A stretch of 64,000 nt of DNA, taken from contig NZ_KB889963.1 in the NCBI RefSeq assembly GCF_000372845.1, positions 1,360,146 through 1,424,145 of the forward strand, in the 5' to 3' direction. Below, in pieces: positions 32,926 through 41,816 of the stretch (position 1 is the first letter of the stretch; each line of letters begins with the position of its first letter). The position numbers and the translations under genes are program-made. Source of the stretch: Methylocystis rosea SV97 (lineage in GTDB: Bacteria > Pseudomonadota > Alphaproteobacteria > Rhizobiales > Beijerinckiaceae). The notes below the pieces were generated by a model. It did no database searches, was not told the DNA's origin, and saw only the letters and a list, made by a program, of their open reading frames with translations.

Positions 32926-33825
32926 GTGATCGACAAGCTTGAATTCCTTATCGCCGTCGCAAAAGAGAAGAGCTTTTCGCGCGCGGCGGAGATTTGCGGC
33001 GTCACCCAGCCCACGCTCTCGGCCGGCGTCAAGCAGCTCGAAGATTCGCTCGGCGTGTTGCTTGTCAATCGTTCCTCGCGCTTCCATGGACTGACCGCCG
33101 AGGGCGAGCGGGTGCTCGAATGGGCGAAGCGCATCGTTGGCGATGCGCGCGCGATGCGCCAGGAAGTTCGCACGCTCAGGGAAGGCCTTACCGGCCAGCT
33201 GAAGATCGCCGTCATCCCGACCGCGCTCGGCATCGTCTCGGCGCTGACGACGCCCTACCGCGAGAAGCATCCGGCGGTGCGCTTTTCCGTCATCTCCGCG
33301 TCGTCGAGCGAAGTGCTCACCATGCTCGACAATCTTGAGATCGACGCCGGCATCACTTATCTCGACAATGAGCCGCTTGGCCGCGTGCGCACCGTGCCGC
33401 TCTGCTCCGAACGCTACCGGCTGCTGACCTTCGCCGACAACCCACTGGGGAACCGCGACCGTGTGACATGGGCTGACGTGGGGCGCATCGATCTCTGTCT
33501 GCTCACGCCGGACATGCAGAACCGTCGCATCGTCGAGCAGCTCATTCGCAAGGGCGGGTCCGAACCCGTGCCGATCCTCGAGTCAAACGATGTCATCTTG
33601 CTGTTCGACCATGTGCGATCCGGCCGCTGGGCGACGGTGCTGCCGGAGAAGCTCGCGAAGACCCTGAACGTGGCGGCGCCGTTACGCTCGATTCCCATCG
33701 TTGAGCCGGAGGCTGTGCATGAAATCGGCCTTGTGGCGCCGCAGCGCGAACCGGTGATCCCGCTGGTCGCCGCCTTGGTCTCGGAGGCCAAAAAGCTGGC
33801 GGAAAGCCACACGCTGGACGGTTGA
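32926..33825 (+). CDS. LysR family regulator, probable FdsR
   Basis: The protein has 299 residues, GTG start. Winged helix EFLIAVAKEKSFSRAAEICGVTQPTLSAGVKQLEDSLGVLLVNRSSRFHGLT and a periplasmic-binding-like effector domain. It is encoded 95 bp upstream of the formate dehydrogenase operon on the same strand, the usual place of fdsR, so it likely controls that operon in response to formate or a related metabolite. No operator was resolved by eye. Confidence 0.85.
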   Translation: MIDKLEFLIAVAKEKSFSRAAEICGVTQPTLSAGVKQLEDSLGVLLVNRSSRFHGLTAEGERVLEWAKRIVGDARAMRQEVRTLREGLTGQLKIAVIPTALGIVSALTTPYREKHPAVRFSVISASSSEVLTMLDNLEIDAGITYLDNEPLGRVRTVPLCSERYRLLTFADNPLGNRDRVTWADVGRIDLCLLTPDMQNRRIVEQLIRKGGSEPVPILESNDVILLFDHVRSGRWATVLPEKLAKTLNVAAPLRSIPIVEPEAVHEIGLVAPQREPVIPLVAALVSEAKKLAESHTLDG

Positions 33826-33920
33826 TAGGATCGCCCTATCGCACAACGGATGGTCGCTATTGATCGCGCCTTGGATTTCCGGCACTGTTCTCGGAATTAG
33901 TCTAAATAGGACGACCGCAT

Positions 33921-34424
33921 ATGCGCAACGTCCAGGCTGAAAGGGAAGAAATGTCTGGCGCTGCTCAGTATAACGACGAGCGCGCGCGGGAGATCATCGC
34001 CGCCCATATGGGTCTCGAGGGGCCCGCGATGCCCATTCTGCACGCGCTTCAAAAAGAATTCGGCTATGTGCCCGACGCCGCCGTCAAGGAAATGGCAGAG
34101 GCGCTCAATATCTCTCGCGCCGAAATGCATGGCGTCGTCACCTTTTATCACGACTTTCACCGCGCCCCGCATGGGCGCCACACGCTGAAGATCTGCCGGG
34201 CCGAATCCTGCCAGTCGATGGGGGCGGAGCGACAGGCGCGGGCGTTTCTCGACAAATTGAAGCTCGACTGGGGCGGAACGACGCCGGACGGCGCCCTCTC
34301 GGTCGAGGCGGTGTATTGTTTGGGACTGTGCGCCCACAGCCCTTCAGCGCTCTACGATGGCGAGCCGATCGGCCGCGTTGACGCTGAAATGCTTGACGAA
34401 ATCGCCGCGGAGGCGCGCGACTGA
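33921..34424 (+). CDS. fdsG: NAD-dependent formate dehydrogenase gamma subunit (NuoE-like)
   Basis: The protein has 167 residues; a second possible start at 33951 (MSGAAQYNDE) also has a purine-rich site. It carries a thioredoxin-fold [2Fe-2S] centre: CRAESCQSMG and CLGLC supply the four Cys. With FdsB it forms the diaphorase part that passes electrons from formate to NAD. Overlaps fdsB by one base. Confidence 0.93.
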   Translation: MRNVQAEREEMSGAAQYNDERAREIIAAHMGLEGPAMPILHALQKEFGYVPDAAVKEMAEALNISRAEMHGVVTFYHDFHRAPHGRHTLKICRAESCQSMGAERQARAFLDKLKLDWGGTTPDGALSVEAVYCLGLCAHSPSALYDGEPIGRVDAEMLDEIAAEARD

Positions 34425-35974
34425 TGGTGAAGCTATACATCCCGTTGGACATGGCCGCCGTTGCGATGGGCGCCGACAGACTGGCCGCCGCCGTCGCACA
34501 AGAGGCCGCAGCCCGCGGCGAAACAATCGAGATCGTGAGAAACGGCTCGCGTGGAATGCTCTGGCTCGAGCCCCTGATCGAGGTGGAGACTCCCGCGGGC
34601 CGCGTCGGTTACGGGCCGGCCAAGGTCAAGGACGTCGCGTCGCTGTTTGACGCCGGGTTCCTGACCGGCGGCGCGCATCTGCTGAACATCGGGATCGTCG
34701 ACGAACATCCCTGGATGAAGAAGCAGAACCGCGTCACCTTCGTTCGTTGCGGCGTCATCGATCCGCTGTCGGTCGCCGAATATGAGGCGCATGACGGCTT
34801 CAAGGGACTGAAACGCGCCTTCGAGATCGGGCCCGTGGCCGTCGTCGAAGAGGTCACGAAGTCGGGCCTGCGCGGCCGCGGCGGCGCGGGCTTTCCGACG
34901 GGCATCAAATGGAAGACGGTGGCGGACTGTCCGCCGGGCCAAAAATACGTGGTCGTCAATGCCGACGAAGGCGATTCCGGCACTTTCGCCGACCGCATGA
35001 TCATGGAGGGCGATCCGCTCTCGCTGATCGAAGGCATGCTGATTTGCGGATACGCCGTCGGCGCCTCCAAGGGCTATATCTATCTGCGTTCCGAATATCC
35101 CATCGTCGCCAAGGTCTTTCAGGCGGCGATCGAGAAGGCGCTTGAGGCGGGCTGGCTCGGCAAGAACATCAAGGGCTCGGGTTTCGACTTCGACGTCGAA
35201 CTGCGCATCGGCGCCGGGGCCTATGTTTGCGGCGAGGAGACCTCGCTGCTCGAATCTCTCGAGGGCAAGCGCGGCATCGTGCGCGCCAAGCCGCCGTTGC
35301 CGGCGCATGTCGGGCTCTTCGGCAAGCCGACGGTCATTAACAATGTGCTGTCCATGGCCACGATCCCGATGATCATGGAGAAGGGCGCGAAGCATTACGC
35401 CGATCTCGGCGTCGGCCGCTCACGCGGCACTATGCCGCTGCAGATCGCCGGCAACGTCAAATATGGCGGCCTCTTTGAGACGGACTTCGGGATTCCGCTC
35501 GGCGTGGTCGTCAACGAGATTGGCGGCGGCACCCGCTCTGGTCGTCCCGTCCGGGCGGTTCAGGTCGGCGGTCCGCTCGGCGCCTATGTGCCCGTGTCGC
35601 TTTTCGACCTTCCGATCGACTATGAAGCCTTCGCTGCCAAGGACAGTCTCATCGGTCACGGCGGCCTCGTCGTTTTCGACGACACCGTCGACATGGCCTG
35701 GATGGCGCGCTTCGGCATGGAGTTCTGCGCCATCGAAAGCTGCGGCAAATGCACGCCGTGCCGGCTCGGATCGACGCGCGGCGTCGAGACCATCGACAAG
35801 ATTCGCAACGGCATGGACGTCGATGCGAATATCGAGCTCCTCAAGGACCTCTGCCACACGATGAAGTTTGGCTCGCTCTGTGCATTGGGCGGCTTCGCGC
35901 CGTATCCGGTCGAGAGCGCGCTTCGACATTTCCCCGAGGACTTCCGCAAGCCGGCCCTTGAAGCCGCCGAGTGA
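34424..35974 (+). CDS. fdsB: Formate dehydrogenase beta subunit (NuoF-like)
   Basis: The protein has 516 residues. FMN/NADH site GRGGAGFPTGIKW and GAGAYVCGEETSLLESLEGKRG, and a C-terminal [4Fe-4S] motif ESCGKCTPCR followed by a distant Cys (KDLCHTM). An N-terminal thioredoxin-like domain is fused in front (VKLYIPLDMAAVAMGADRL), typical of FdsB. It reduces NAD+ with electrons from FdsA. Confidence 0.94.
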   Translation: MVKLYIPLDMAAVAMGADRLAAAVAQEAAARGETIEIVRNGSRGMLWLEPLIEVETPAGRVGYGPAKVKDVASLFDAGFLTGGAHLLNIGIVDEHPWMKKQNRVTFVRCGVIDPLSVAEYEAHDGFKGLKRAFEIGPVAVVEEVTKSGLRGRGGAGFPTGIKWKTVADCPPGQKYVVVNADEGDSGTFADRMIMEGDPLSLIEGMLICGYAVGASKGYIYLRSEYPIVAKVFQAAIEKALEAGWLGKNIKGSGFDFDVELRIGAGAYVCGEETSLLESLEGKRGIVRAKPPLPAHVGLFGKPTVINNVLSMATIPMIMEKGAKHYADLGVGRSRGTMPLQIAGNVKYGGLFETDFGIPLGVVVNEIGGGTRSGRPVRAVQVGGPLGAYVPVSLFDLPIDYEAFAAKDSLIGHGGLVVFDDTVDMAWMARFGMEFCAIESCGKCTPCRLGSTRGVETIDKIRNGMDVDANIELLKDLCHTMKFGSLCALGGFAPYPVESALRHFPEDFRKPALEAAE

Positions 35975-35984
35975 GGTAGCCGCC

Positions 35985-38864
35985 ATGACGCTTATCAAAG
36001 AAATCGATTACGGCACGCCTGAGTCCCTATCCGTAAAATCGGTCACGCTGACCATTGACGGGAAGAGCGTCACCGTCCCCGAGGGCACCTCGATCATGCG
36101 CGCGGCGATGGAGGTTGGCACCGAGATCCCCAAGCTCTGCGCCACCGACAGCATCAAGGCGTTCGGCTCCTGCCGGCTCTGCGTCATCGAGGTCGAGGGC
36201 CGCAACGGCACGCCGGCCTCCTGCACGACGCCGGTTGCGCCCGGCATTTCCGTCAAGACGCAGACCCCACGCCTCGCCGCGATCCGCCGCGGCGTGATGG
36301 AGCTTTATATTTCCGACCATCCGCTCGATTGTCTGACCTGCGCGGCCAATGGCGACTGCGAACTGCAGGACATGGCGGGCGCGGTGGGCCTGCGCGACGT
36401 GCGCTATGGCTATGACGGCGCCAATCACGTCTTCGCCCGCAACAATGGCGAAGTGAATTTCGACTGGAAGCCGAAGGACGAATCGAACCCCTACTTCACC
36501 TTCGACTCGTCTAAATGCATCGTCTGTAACCGCTGCGTGCGCGCCTGCGAGGAAGTGCAGGGCACCTTCGCGTTGACGATATCGGGCCGCGGTTTCGAAT
36601 CGCGCGTTTCCGCCGGCATGGACGAAGCTTTCATGGAGTCGGAATGCGTGTCCTGCGGCGCCTGCGTTCAGGCCTGCCCGACCGCGACGCTGATCGAGAA
36701 GTCGGTGGTCGCCGTCGGTCAGCCGGAGCATTCCGAGGTCACGACCTGCGCCTATTGCGGCGTCGGCTGCACCTTCAAGGCTGAGATGCGCGGCGAGGAA
36801 GTCGTCCGCATGGTTCCCTGGAAGGACGGCAAGGCCAACCATGGCCATAGCTGCGTCAAGGGCCGCTTCGCCTACGGCTACGCCCATCACGGCGACCGAG
36901 TTCTTGATCCGATGATCCGCGAGTCGATCGACCAGCCCTGGCGCGTCGTCTCGTGGGACGAAGCGGTCGGCTTCGCCGCCGACCGGCTGAAAGCGGCGCA
37001 GGAGAAATACGGAAAGAACGCCGTCGGCGTGATCACCTCGTCGCGCTGCACCAATGAGGAAAGCTACCTCGTTCAGAAGCTCGCGCGTCAAGGCTTCCTC
37101 AACAACAACACCGACACCTGCGCGCGCGTCTGCCATTCGCCGACCGGTTACGGACTGGCGCAGGCCTTCGGCACCTCCGCCGGCACGCAGGATTTCGACT
37201 CGGTCGACGACGCCGACGTCATTCTGGTCATCGGCGCCAATCCGACCGACGCGCATCCGGTGTTCGGATCGCGCATGAAGAAGCGCCTGCGCGAGGGCGC
37301 CAAGCTGATCGTCATCGATCCGCGCCGCATCGACCTCGTGCGCTCGCCTCATGTCGAGGCGGACTATCATCTGCCGCTGAAGCCCGGCACCAATGTCGCG
37401 ATGGTTACGGCGCTGGCGCATGTGATCGTGAAGGAAAACCTCGTCAATCTCGACTTCGTCAAAGCGCGTTGCGACTGGGACGAATATCAGGATTGGGCAG
37501 CCTTCGTCGCGGACGACCGCTACAGCCCCGAGGCGCTTGAAAGCGTGCTGGGCGTGCCGGCCGCCGACATTCGCGGCGCTGCGCGTCTCTACGCCACCGG
37601 CGGCAACGGGGCGATCTACTACGGCCTCGGCGTGACGGAACATAGCCAAGGCTCCACCACGGTCATGGGCATCGCCAATCTCGCCATGGCGACCGGCAAT
37701 CTCGGCCGCCGCGGCGTCGGCGTGAATCCGCTGCGCGGCCAGAATAATGTGCAGGGCTCCTGCGACATGGGCTCGTTCCCGCACGAGCTGCCGGGCTATC
37801 GCCACATCTCTAACGATGCGGCGCGCCAGGCGTTCGAGAAGGATTGGGGCGTCTCCCTTGATCCGGAGCCGGGCCTGCGCATCCCCAACATGTTCGACGC
37901 GGCGATCGAAGGCACGTTCAAGGGACTTTACGTTCAGGGCGAGGACATTCTGCAGTCCGACCCCGACACGCGTCACGTGTCGCGCGCGCTGGCGAATATG
38001 GACATCGTCATCGTGCAGGATCTCTTCCTGGTCGAGACGGCGAACTACGCGCATGTCTTCCTGCCGGGCGCGACCTTCCTCGAGAAGGACGGCACCTTCA
38101 CCAACGCCGAGCGCCGCATCCAGCGCGTCACCAAGGTGATGTCGCCGAAGAATGGCTACGCCGACTGGGAAGTCACCCAGCTGCTCGCCAACAAGCTGGG
38201 ACTCAATTGGAACTACGCCAACGCCAGCGAGATCATGGACGAGATCGCTCGGCTGACGCCGTCCTTCGCGGGGGTGTCGTTCGAGCGTCTCGCCGAGGTC
38301 GGCTCCGTGCAGTGGCCGTGCAACGATCAGTCGCCGGAAGGCATGCCGATCATGCACACCGACGGCTTCGCGCGCGGCAAAGGCAAATTCGTCATCACCG
38401 AATATGTGCCGACCGAGGAGAAGGTGGGGCCGCGGTTCCCGCTGCTGCTCACCACCGGCCGCATCCTGTCGCAATACAATGTCGGCGCGCAGACGCGACG
38501 CACCGAAAACAGCCAGTGGCATCCTGAGGACGTCCTCGAGATCCACCCGCATGACGCAGAAGATCGCGGCGTGCGCGAGGGCGACTGGGTGAAGGTGGCG
38601 AGCCGCGCCGGCGAGACGACGTTGCGCGCTAAAATCACGGATCGCGTCGCGCCGGGCGTCGTCTATACGACGTTCCATCATCCCAACACCCAGGCCAATG
38701 TGGTCACGACCGATAATTCCGACTGGGCCACCAATTGTCCCGAATACAAGGTCACGGCGGTTCAGGTCTCGACCACCAACGGACCGACCGAGTGGCAGCA
38801 TCAATATCGCGAGCTGACGGAGCAGAGCCGTCGCATTGCGAGCACGATCGACGCGGCGGAATGA
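35985..38864 (+). CDS. fdsA: Formate dehydrogenase alpha subunit, molybdenum/tungsten enzyme
   Basis: The protein has 959 residues from MTLIKEIDYG, with a GAGG before the ATG. N-terminal [2Fe-2S] Cys52, 63, 66, 80; a His112/Cys116/119/125 cluster; ferredoxin-type clusters at Cys178-188 and 221-231; and the molybdopterin-domain cluster at Cys255, 258, 262, 290. The metal ligand is Cys383 followed by His384 in CARVCHSPT, so this is a cysteine, not a selenocysteine, enzyme. It oxidises formate to CO2 in the cytoplasm. A long open frame antisense to it is a composition artefact. Confidence 0.95.
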   Translation: MTLIKEIDYGTPESLSVKSVTLTIDGKSVTVPEGTSIMRAAMEVGTEIPKLCATDSIKAFGSCRLCVIEVEGRNGTPASCTTPVAPGISVKTQTPRLAAIRRGVMELYISDHPLDCLTCAANGDCELQDMAGAVGLRDVRYGYDGANHVFARNNGEVNFDWKPKDESNPYFTFDSSKCIVCNRCVRACEEVQGTFALTISGRGFESRVSAGMDEAFMESECVSCGACVQACPTATLIEKSVVAVGQPEHSEVTTCAYCGVGCTFKAEMRGEEVVRMVPWKDGKANHGHSCVKGRFAYGYAHHGDRVLDPMIRESIDQPWRVVSWDEAVGFAADRLKAAQEKYGKNAVGVITSSRCTNEESYLVQKLARQGFLNNNTDTCARVCHSPTGYGLAQAFGTSAGTQDFDSVDDADVILVIGANPTDAHPVFGSRMKKRLREGAKLIVIDPRRIDLVRSPHVEADYHLPLKPGTNVAMVTALAHVIVKENLVNLDFVKARCDWDEYQDWAAFVADDRYSPEALESVLGVPAADIRGAARLYATGGNGAIYYGLGVTEHSQGSTTVMGIANLAMATGNLGRRGVGVNPLRGQNNVQGSCDMGSFPHELPGYRHISNDAARQAFEKDWGVSLDPEPGLRIPNMFDAAIEGTFKGLYVQGEDILQSDPDTRHVSRALANMDIVIVQDLFLVETANYAHVFLPGATFLEKDGTFTNAERRIQRVTKVMSPKNGYADWEVTQLLANKLGLNWNYANASEIMDEIARLTPSFAGVSFERLAEVGSVQWPCNDQSPEGMPIMHTDGFARGKGKFVITEYVPTEEKVGPRFPLLLTTGRILSQYNVGAQTRRTENSQWHPEDVLEIHPHDAEDRGVREGDWVKVASRAGETTLRAKITDRVAPGVVYTTFHHPNTQANVVTTDNSDWATNCPEYKVTAVQVSTTNGPTEWQHQYRELTEQSRRIASTIDAAE

Positions 38865-39688
38865 CGGAGAGGCCGCCGCCGACACTACGGGTGGAATGCC
38901 TGGCGCGCCGTCACGATGTGACGGCGCGTTCTTCTCGCGTGATCCCCGAAGAGACGCCGGTCGCCTTCACCTTTGGCGGCTCCACTCATGCGGTGATGAT
39001 GGCGACGCCAGCGGATCTCGAGGATTTCGCGATCGGCTTCGCGCTCACGGAGGGGCTGATCGATTCGCCGGAGCAGGCAGGCGACGTCGAGATCGTCGTC
39101 TCCGACGCCGGCATTGAACTGCGCGCCTGGCTCAAGGGCGGACGGCAGGAAGCCTATGTCGAGCGGCGTCGGTCGATGGCGGGGCCGACCGGTTGCGGTC
39201 TTTGCGGCATTGAGAGTCTCGAGGCCGCGACGCGCATTCTGCCGACTCTCGACAATGCGCTGTCGGTGCGCGCCGACGCCTTGATCGAGGCGATGGAGCG
39301 TCTGCCCGCCGCTCAGAAATATAATCAGGAGACCCGCGCCATCCACGCCGCGGCCTTCTGGAATCCCGTCTCCGGGGCGCTGATCGCGCGCGAGGACGTC
39401 GGCCGCCATAACGCTCTCGACAAGCTCGCCGGCGCGCTGACGCGCCAAGCCATCGCCGCGGGGCAAGGCGTGGTGCTGATGACGAGCCGCGTTTCTGTCG
39501 AACTCGTGCAGAAGGCCGCGCGCATGGGCGCGCCGATCATCGCCGCCGTCTCGGCGCCGACCGCGCTCGCGGTGCGCAACGCGCAACACTGCGGCATGAC
39601 TCTCGTCGCCGTCATGCGCGGCCGGGACTTCGAAGTCTTCACCCATCCAGGACGCATCCTCGAACAGGTTTCCGCACATGTCGCATGA
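38861..39688 (+). CDS. fdhD: Formate dehydrogenase sulfurtransferase (FdsC/FdhD)
   Basis: The protein has 275 residues from MTERPPPTLRVE, overlapping fdsA by 4 bases (ATGA). It contains the two-Cys loop CGLCG (near residue 108-112), with EDVGRHNALDKL and SRVSVELVQKAARMGAPIIAAVSAPT, the FdhD core. It transfers sulfur to the molybdenum cofactor before insertion in FdsA, hence its place inside the operon. Confidence 0.94.
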   Translation: MTERPPPTLRVECLARRHDVTARSSRVIPEETPVAFTFGGSTHAVMMATPADLEDFAIGFALTEGLIDSPEQAGDVEIVVSDAGIELRAWLKGGRQEAYVERRRSMAGPTGCGLCGIESLEAATRILPTLDNALSVRADALIEAMERLPAAQKYNQETRAIHAAAFWNPVSGALIAREDVGRHNALDKLAGALTRQAIAAGQGVVLMTSRVSVELVQKAARMGAPIIAAVSAPTALAVRNAQHCGMTLVAVMRGRDFEVFTHPGRILEQVSAHVA

Positions 39689-39950
39689 TTCGGTCGATAA
39701 GCTCGTCAGAATGGCTAACCAGATCGGCACGTTCTTCGTGGCTCAGAAGCATCCCGAAGGCGTCGCGAGCATGACGGATCATTTGAAGAAGTTCTGGGAC
39801 CCGCGTATGCGGAACGCTATCGTCGCGCATGTCGATCATGGCGGCGCCGGCCTCGATCCGATCGCGATGGAGGCGGTGAAGCGCCTCAAAAATGCAGCGG
39901 GCGCCGCTGCTTCGGAATTGCGTCCCGGCGAAGGCGGTTCCGACGGCTGA
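39678..39950 (+). CDS. fdsD: Formate dehydrogenase delta subunit
   Basis: The protein has 90 residues, overlapping fdhD by 11 bases. It is FdsD-like: KLVRMANQIGTFFVAQKHPEGVASMTDHLKKFWDPRMRNAI. The small subunit is required for a stable Fds complex. A Gly/Asp-rich tail closes the protein, and the operon ends here. Confidence 0.92.
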   Translation: MSHDSVDKLVRMANQIGTFFVAQKHPEGVASMTDHLKKFWDPRMRNAIVAHVDHGGAGLDPIAMEAVKRLKNAAGAAASELRPGEGGSDG

Positions 39951-40065
39951 CGCACGCTCGATTGCTCGCACTCTCCATGTCGCAAAACATTGGACGTCGG
40001 CGCATTGGTCGCCTAGGTCTGAGACCCAGGCGCAGCCGCGCGATCATTCTTACTCCGACTGAGCG

Positions 40066-40581
40066 ATGACCGACCAGACATGTCCCTGCCGCGCGATGGA
40101 CGCGCAACAGCTTTCCTATGCGGCCTGCTGCGCCCGTTACATCGAAGAGAAACTGCCGGCGCCAAGCGCTGAAGCGCTCATGCGTTCGCGTTACACCGCC
40201 TTCGCATTGGGTGACATCGATTACCTTGTCGACTCCTTAGCGCCGGAGTCGCGTTACGATTTTGATCGCAAGGCCATCACGCATTGGTCGCGCAGCTCGC
40301 AATGGCTCGGGCTTGAGATCCTGTCGACGGAACAGGGGCTGCAGGGCGATGAAACCGGCTACGTCGAATTCGTCGCGCATTTCTCCAGCGAAGGCGAACG
40401 TTATGCGCATCGGGAGCGATCGCTGTTTCGACATGACGCGCAGGATGGCCGCTGGTATTTCCTTGAAGAGGCCAATCGCAAGAGCGCGCCCGTCGTTAAG
40501 GGCAAGCAGGCGGGCCGTAACGATCCATGTCCCTGCGGCTCCGGCAAGAAGTATAAGAAGTGCTGCGGCGCAGCCGCCTGA
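40066..40581 (+). CDS. YchJ family protein with SEC-C motif
   Basis: The protein has 171 residues. An N-terminal Cys-rich stretch ([21 protein letters not shown]) and [19 protein letters not shown] precede a NTF2-like YchJ domain; the C-terminus is a SEC-C zinc motif ([17 protein letters not shown]). Zinc-binding protein of unknown role. It has no obvious partner. The next gene has its own EcfG-type promoter. Confidence 0.9.
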   Translation: MTDQTCPCRAMDAQQLSYAACCARYIEEKLPAPSAEALMRSRYTAFALGDIDYLVDSLAPESRYDFDRKAITHWSRSSQWLGLEILSTEQGLQGDETGYVEFVAHFSSEGERYAHRERSLFRHDAQDGRWYFLEEANRKSAPVVKGKQAGRNDPCPCGSGKKYKKCCGAAA

Positions 40582-40625
40582 GCGGCAATTCGCCTTTCGC
40601 TGCGATTCACCTGCCGCCAAATCCT

Positions 40626-40650
40626 GGAACAAAGCGGTTCCGCCCGCGTT
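40626..40650 (+). promoter_or_regulatory. EcfG-type promoter of the CsbD-like gene
   Basis: GGAAC-N16-CGTT, an exact match to the alphaproteobacterial general stress consensus, ending 41 bases before the ATG of the CsbD-like gene, which is a general stress protein in other bacteria. Confidence 0.8.
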
Positions 40651-40690
40651 GCGTCGGCGTGGAACATTCCTTGACCTTGGGAGAACGGCG

Positions 40691-40894
40691 ATGGACTGGA
40701 ACCGAGTCGAAGGCAACTGGAAGCAGTTCAAGGGCAAGGTAAGAGAGAAGTGGGCGGAGCTCACCGACGACGATCTCGCGCGCATGGACGGCAAGCGCGA
40801 ACAGTTTGAGGGCGTTCTCCAAGAGCGCTACGGCGAAGGGCGGGACCGCATTCGCGAAGAGGTCGACACCTGGCTGAAGACTCTAAACTCGTGA
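40691..40894 (+). CDS. CsbD family general stress protein
   Basis: The protein has 67 residues (MDWNRVEGNWKQFKGKVREKWAELTDDDLA...), the CsbD signature. A GGGAG lies 6 bases before the ATG. It is expected to be induced by general stress through the EcfG promoter at 40626-40650. Molecular role unknown. Confidence 0.92.
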   Translation: MDWNRVEGNWKQFKGKVREKWAELTDDDLARMDGKREQFEGVLQERYGEGRDRIREEVDTWLKTLNS

Positions 40895-41031
40895 GTTTTT
40901 AGCGCGTCGCGGGCTTAGCGTGACGCGTTCTGGCGCTTTTCGATCGGCCCGAACCTCAGGTGGCTTTTTTGTCGACGCCCAGCCAGTTCGCTGGGCGAAG
41001 AGCGGTGAGAACAGAGCTTTGCCGACATCTT

Positions 41032-41056
41032 GGAACATTCTTAAAAAGGCAGAGTT
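41032..41056 (+). promoter_or_regulatory. EcfG-type promoter of the 53-residue gene
   Basis: GGAAC-N17-GTT, ending 37 bases before the ATG at 41093, which is itself preceded by AAGGAGAG. Confidence 0.75.
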
Positions 41057-41092
41057 GTTTTCATACCCGTCTCCGTTGAAAGGAGAGCCGAA

Positions 41093-41254
41093 ATGAGTTC
41101 GAAGCCGAAACTTGGTGTAGACTGGCTGCGCACTGTGGAAGTTGTCCGCAAGATGCTGCTTTTGCCGCAAGTCGAAGCGCCGCGAAAGCGTTTCATCCAT
41201 GTTCGCGAACCGCGACAGGCGGAGATCGAGCAGTGGCTGCGCAGCCGAAAATGA
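41093..41254 (+). CDS. Small basic protein, probable stress-induced
   Basis: A 53-residue open frame (MSSKPKLGVDWLRTVEVVRK...) with AAGGAGAG 7 bases before its ATG, an EcfG-type promoter upstream and a strong terminator 25 bases downstream, so a complete monocistronic unit. The protein is rich in Arg and Lys, forms two likely helices and contains WLRTVEVVRKMLLLPQVE. No family recognised. It would be missed at usual length cut-offs. Confidence 0.7.
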   Translation: MSSKPKLGVDWLRTVEVVRKMLLLPQVEAPRKRFIHVREPRQAEIEQWLRSRK

Positions 41255-41278
41255 TTCCCTCGACCATAAACCCTTGAT

Positions 41279-41313
41279 GATTGCCTGTTGAACGACAGGC
41301 AATCATTTTTTTT
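41279..41313 (+). terminator. Rho-independent terminator
   Basis: GATTGCCTGT-TGAACG-ACAGGCAATC, a perfect 10-bp stem, followed by ATTTTTTTT. It ends the 53-residue gene on the plus strand and sits 76 bp from the 3' end of the NepR-like gene on the minus strand. Confidence 0.9.
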
Positions 41314-41388
41314 CATTTCTCGTCACTTAGCGTCTCAACTCAAGGCGCCAGTGCGCTTTCCGAGAACGGGAGCAACAACCGCTACAGC

Positions 41389-41676
41389 CTATTTGGCGAC
41401 CGACGTTGAAAGTCGCACCAGTAAGTCGAGAAACTTGTCAGGCATCGGTTCTAAGAGGCTCGTCGCGTATATGTCGCGCAGCCCGGAGGTCAATTCCCCA
41501 TCGATGCCAAGGAACGAGAGCTGGTGGGCAGCGTCACATCGCTGCGCCCCCGGCGCGCCCCGGCGGCCCTTCGAGATTTGCTTTTCAGCTTTCTTATTCA
41601 TGTCGAAGAGCCCTTGGGCGGCGCTCTGGATATCGGAGCCGTCGACTCCAATGAATACGGGCAGGTGAAGGGTCAT
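41389..41676 (-). CDS. NepR-like anti-sigma factor
   Basis: The protein has 95 residues from MTLHLPVFIGVDG. The C-terminal half (GLRDIYATSLLEPMPDKFLDLLVRL) fits the NepR core LR-x-x-Y-x4-EP-x-PD-(K/R)F-x-DLL, which clamps the EcfG sigma factor and is released by PhyR. The N-terminal half is not conserved in NepR and contains a basic KGRRGAPG stretch. An EcfG-type promoter lies just upstream. No PhyR or EcfG gene is in the window, so this is probably a paralogue. Confidence 0.65.
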   Translation of the reverse strand: MTLHLPVFIGVDGSDIQSAAQGLFDMNKKAEKQISKGRRGAPGAQRCDAAHQLSFLGIDGELTSGLRDIYATSLLEPMPDKFLDLLVRLSTSVAK

Positions 41677-41686
41677 GATTGAATTC

Positions 41687-41711
41687 AACAATGATCGAGC
41701 GCCAAAGTTCC
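41687..41711 (-). promoter_or_regulatory. EcfG-type promoter of the NepR-like gene
   Basis: On the minus strand GGAAC-N17-GTT ends 10 bases before the ATG at 41676, leaving a very short leader. Self-control by the stress sigma factor is the rule for nepR genes. Confidence 0.65.
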
Positions 41712-41758
41712 CTTTTGGAGCGCTAACCATCTTTTATCGTGGCGATTTGGGCGGAAGC

Positions 41759-41783
41759 GGAACGATGCATTCGACGGAGCGTT
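41759..41783 (+). promoter_or_regulatory. EcfG-type promoter of ku1
   Basis: GGAAC-N16-CGTT, an exact consensus match, ending 33 bases before the ku1 ATG; GGAGG lies 6 bases upstream of that ATG. It is divergent from the NepR-like promoter 50 bp away. Confidence 0.82.
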
Positions 41784-41816
41784 ATTGGAGAAGTTCCGGG
41801 CCCTCGGAGGGTTTAG

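Noticed and set aside
35985-38864. Possible selenocysteine in the formate dehydrogenase alpha subunit
   Set aside because: The active-site codon is TGC (Cys383 in CARVCHSPT), so this is a cysteine enzyme.
36027-38885. A 952-codon open frame antisense to fdsA, and a similar 863-codon one at 54064-56655 antisense to the helicase
   Set aside because: Both are mirrors of GC-rich codon use in well-recognised genes; their translations are Arg/His-rich with no family resemblance.
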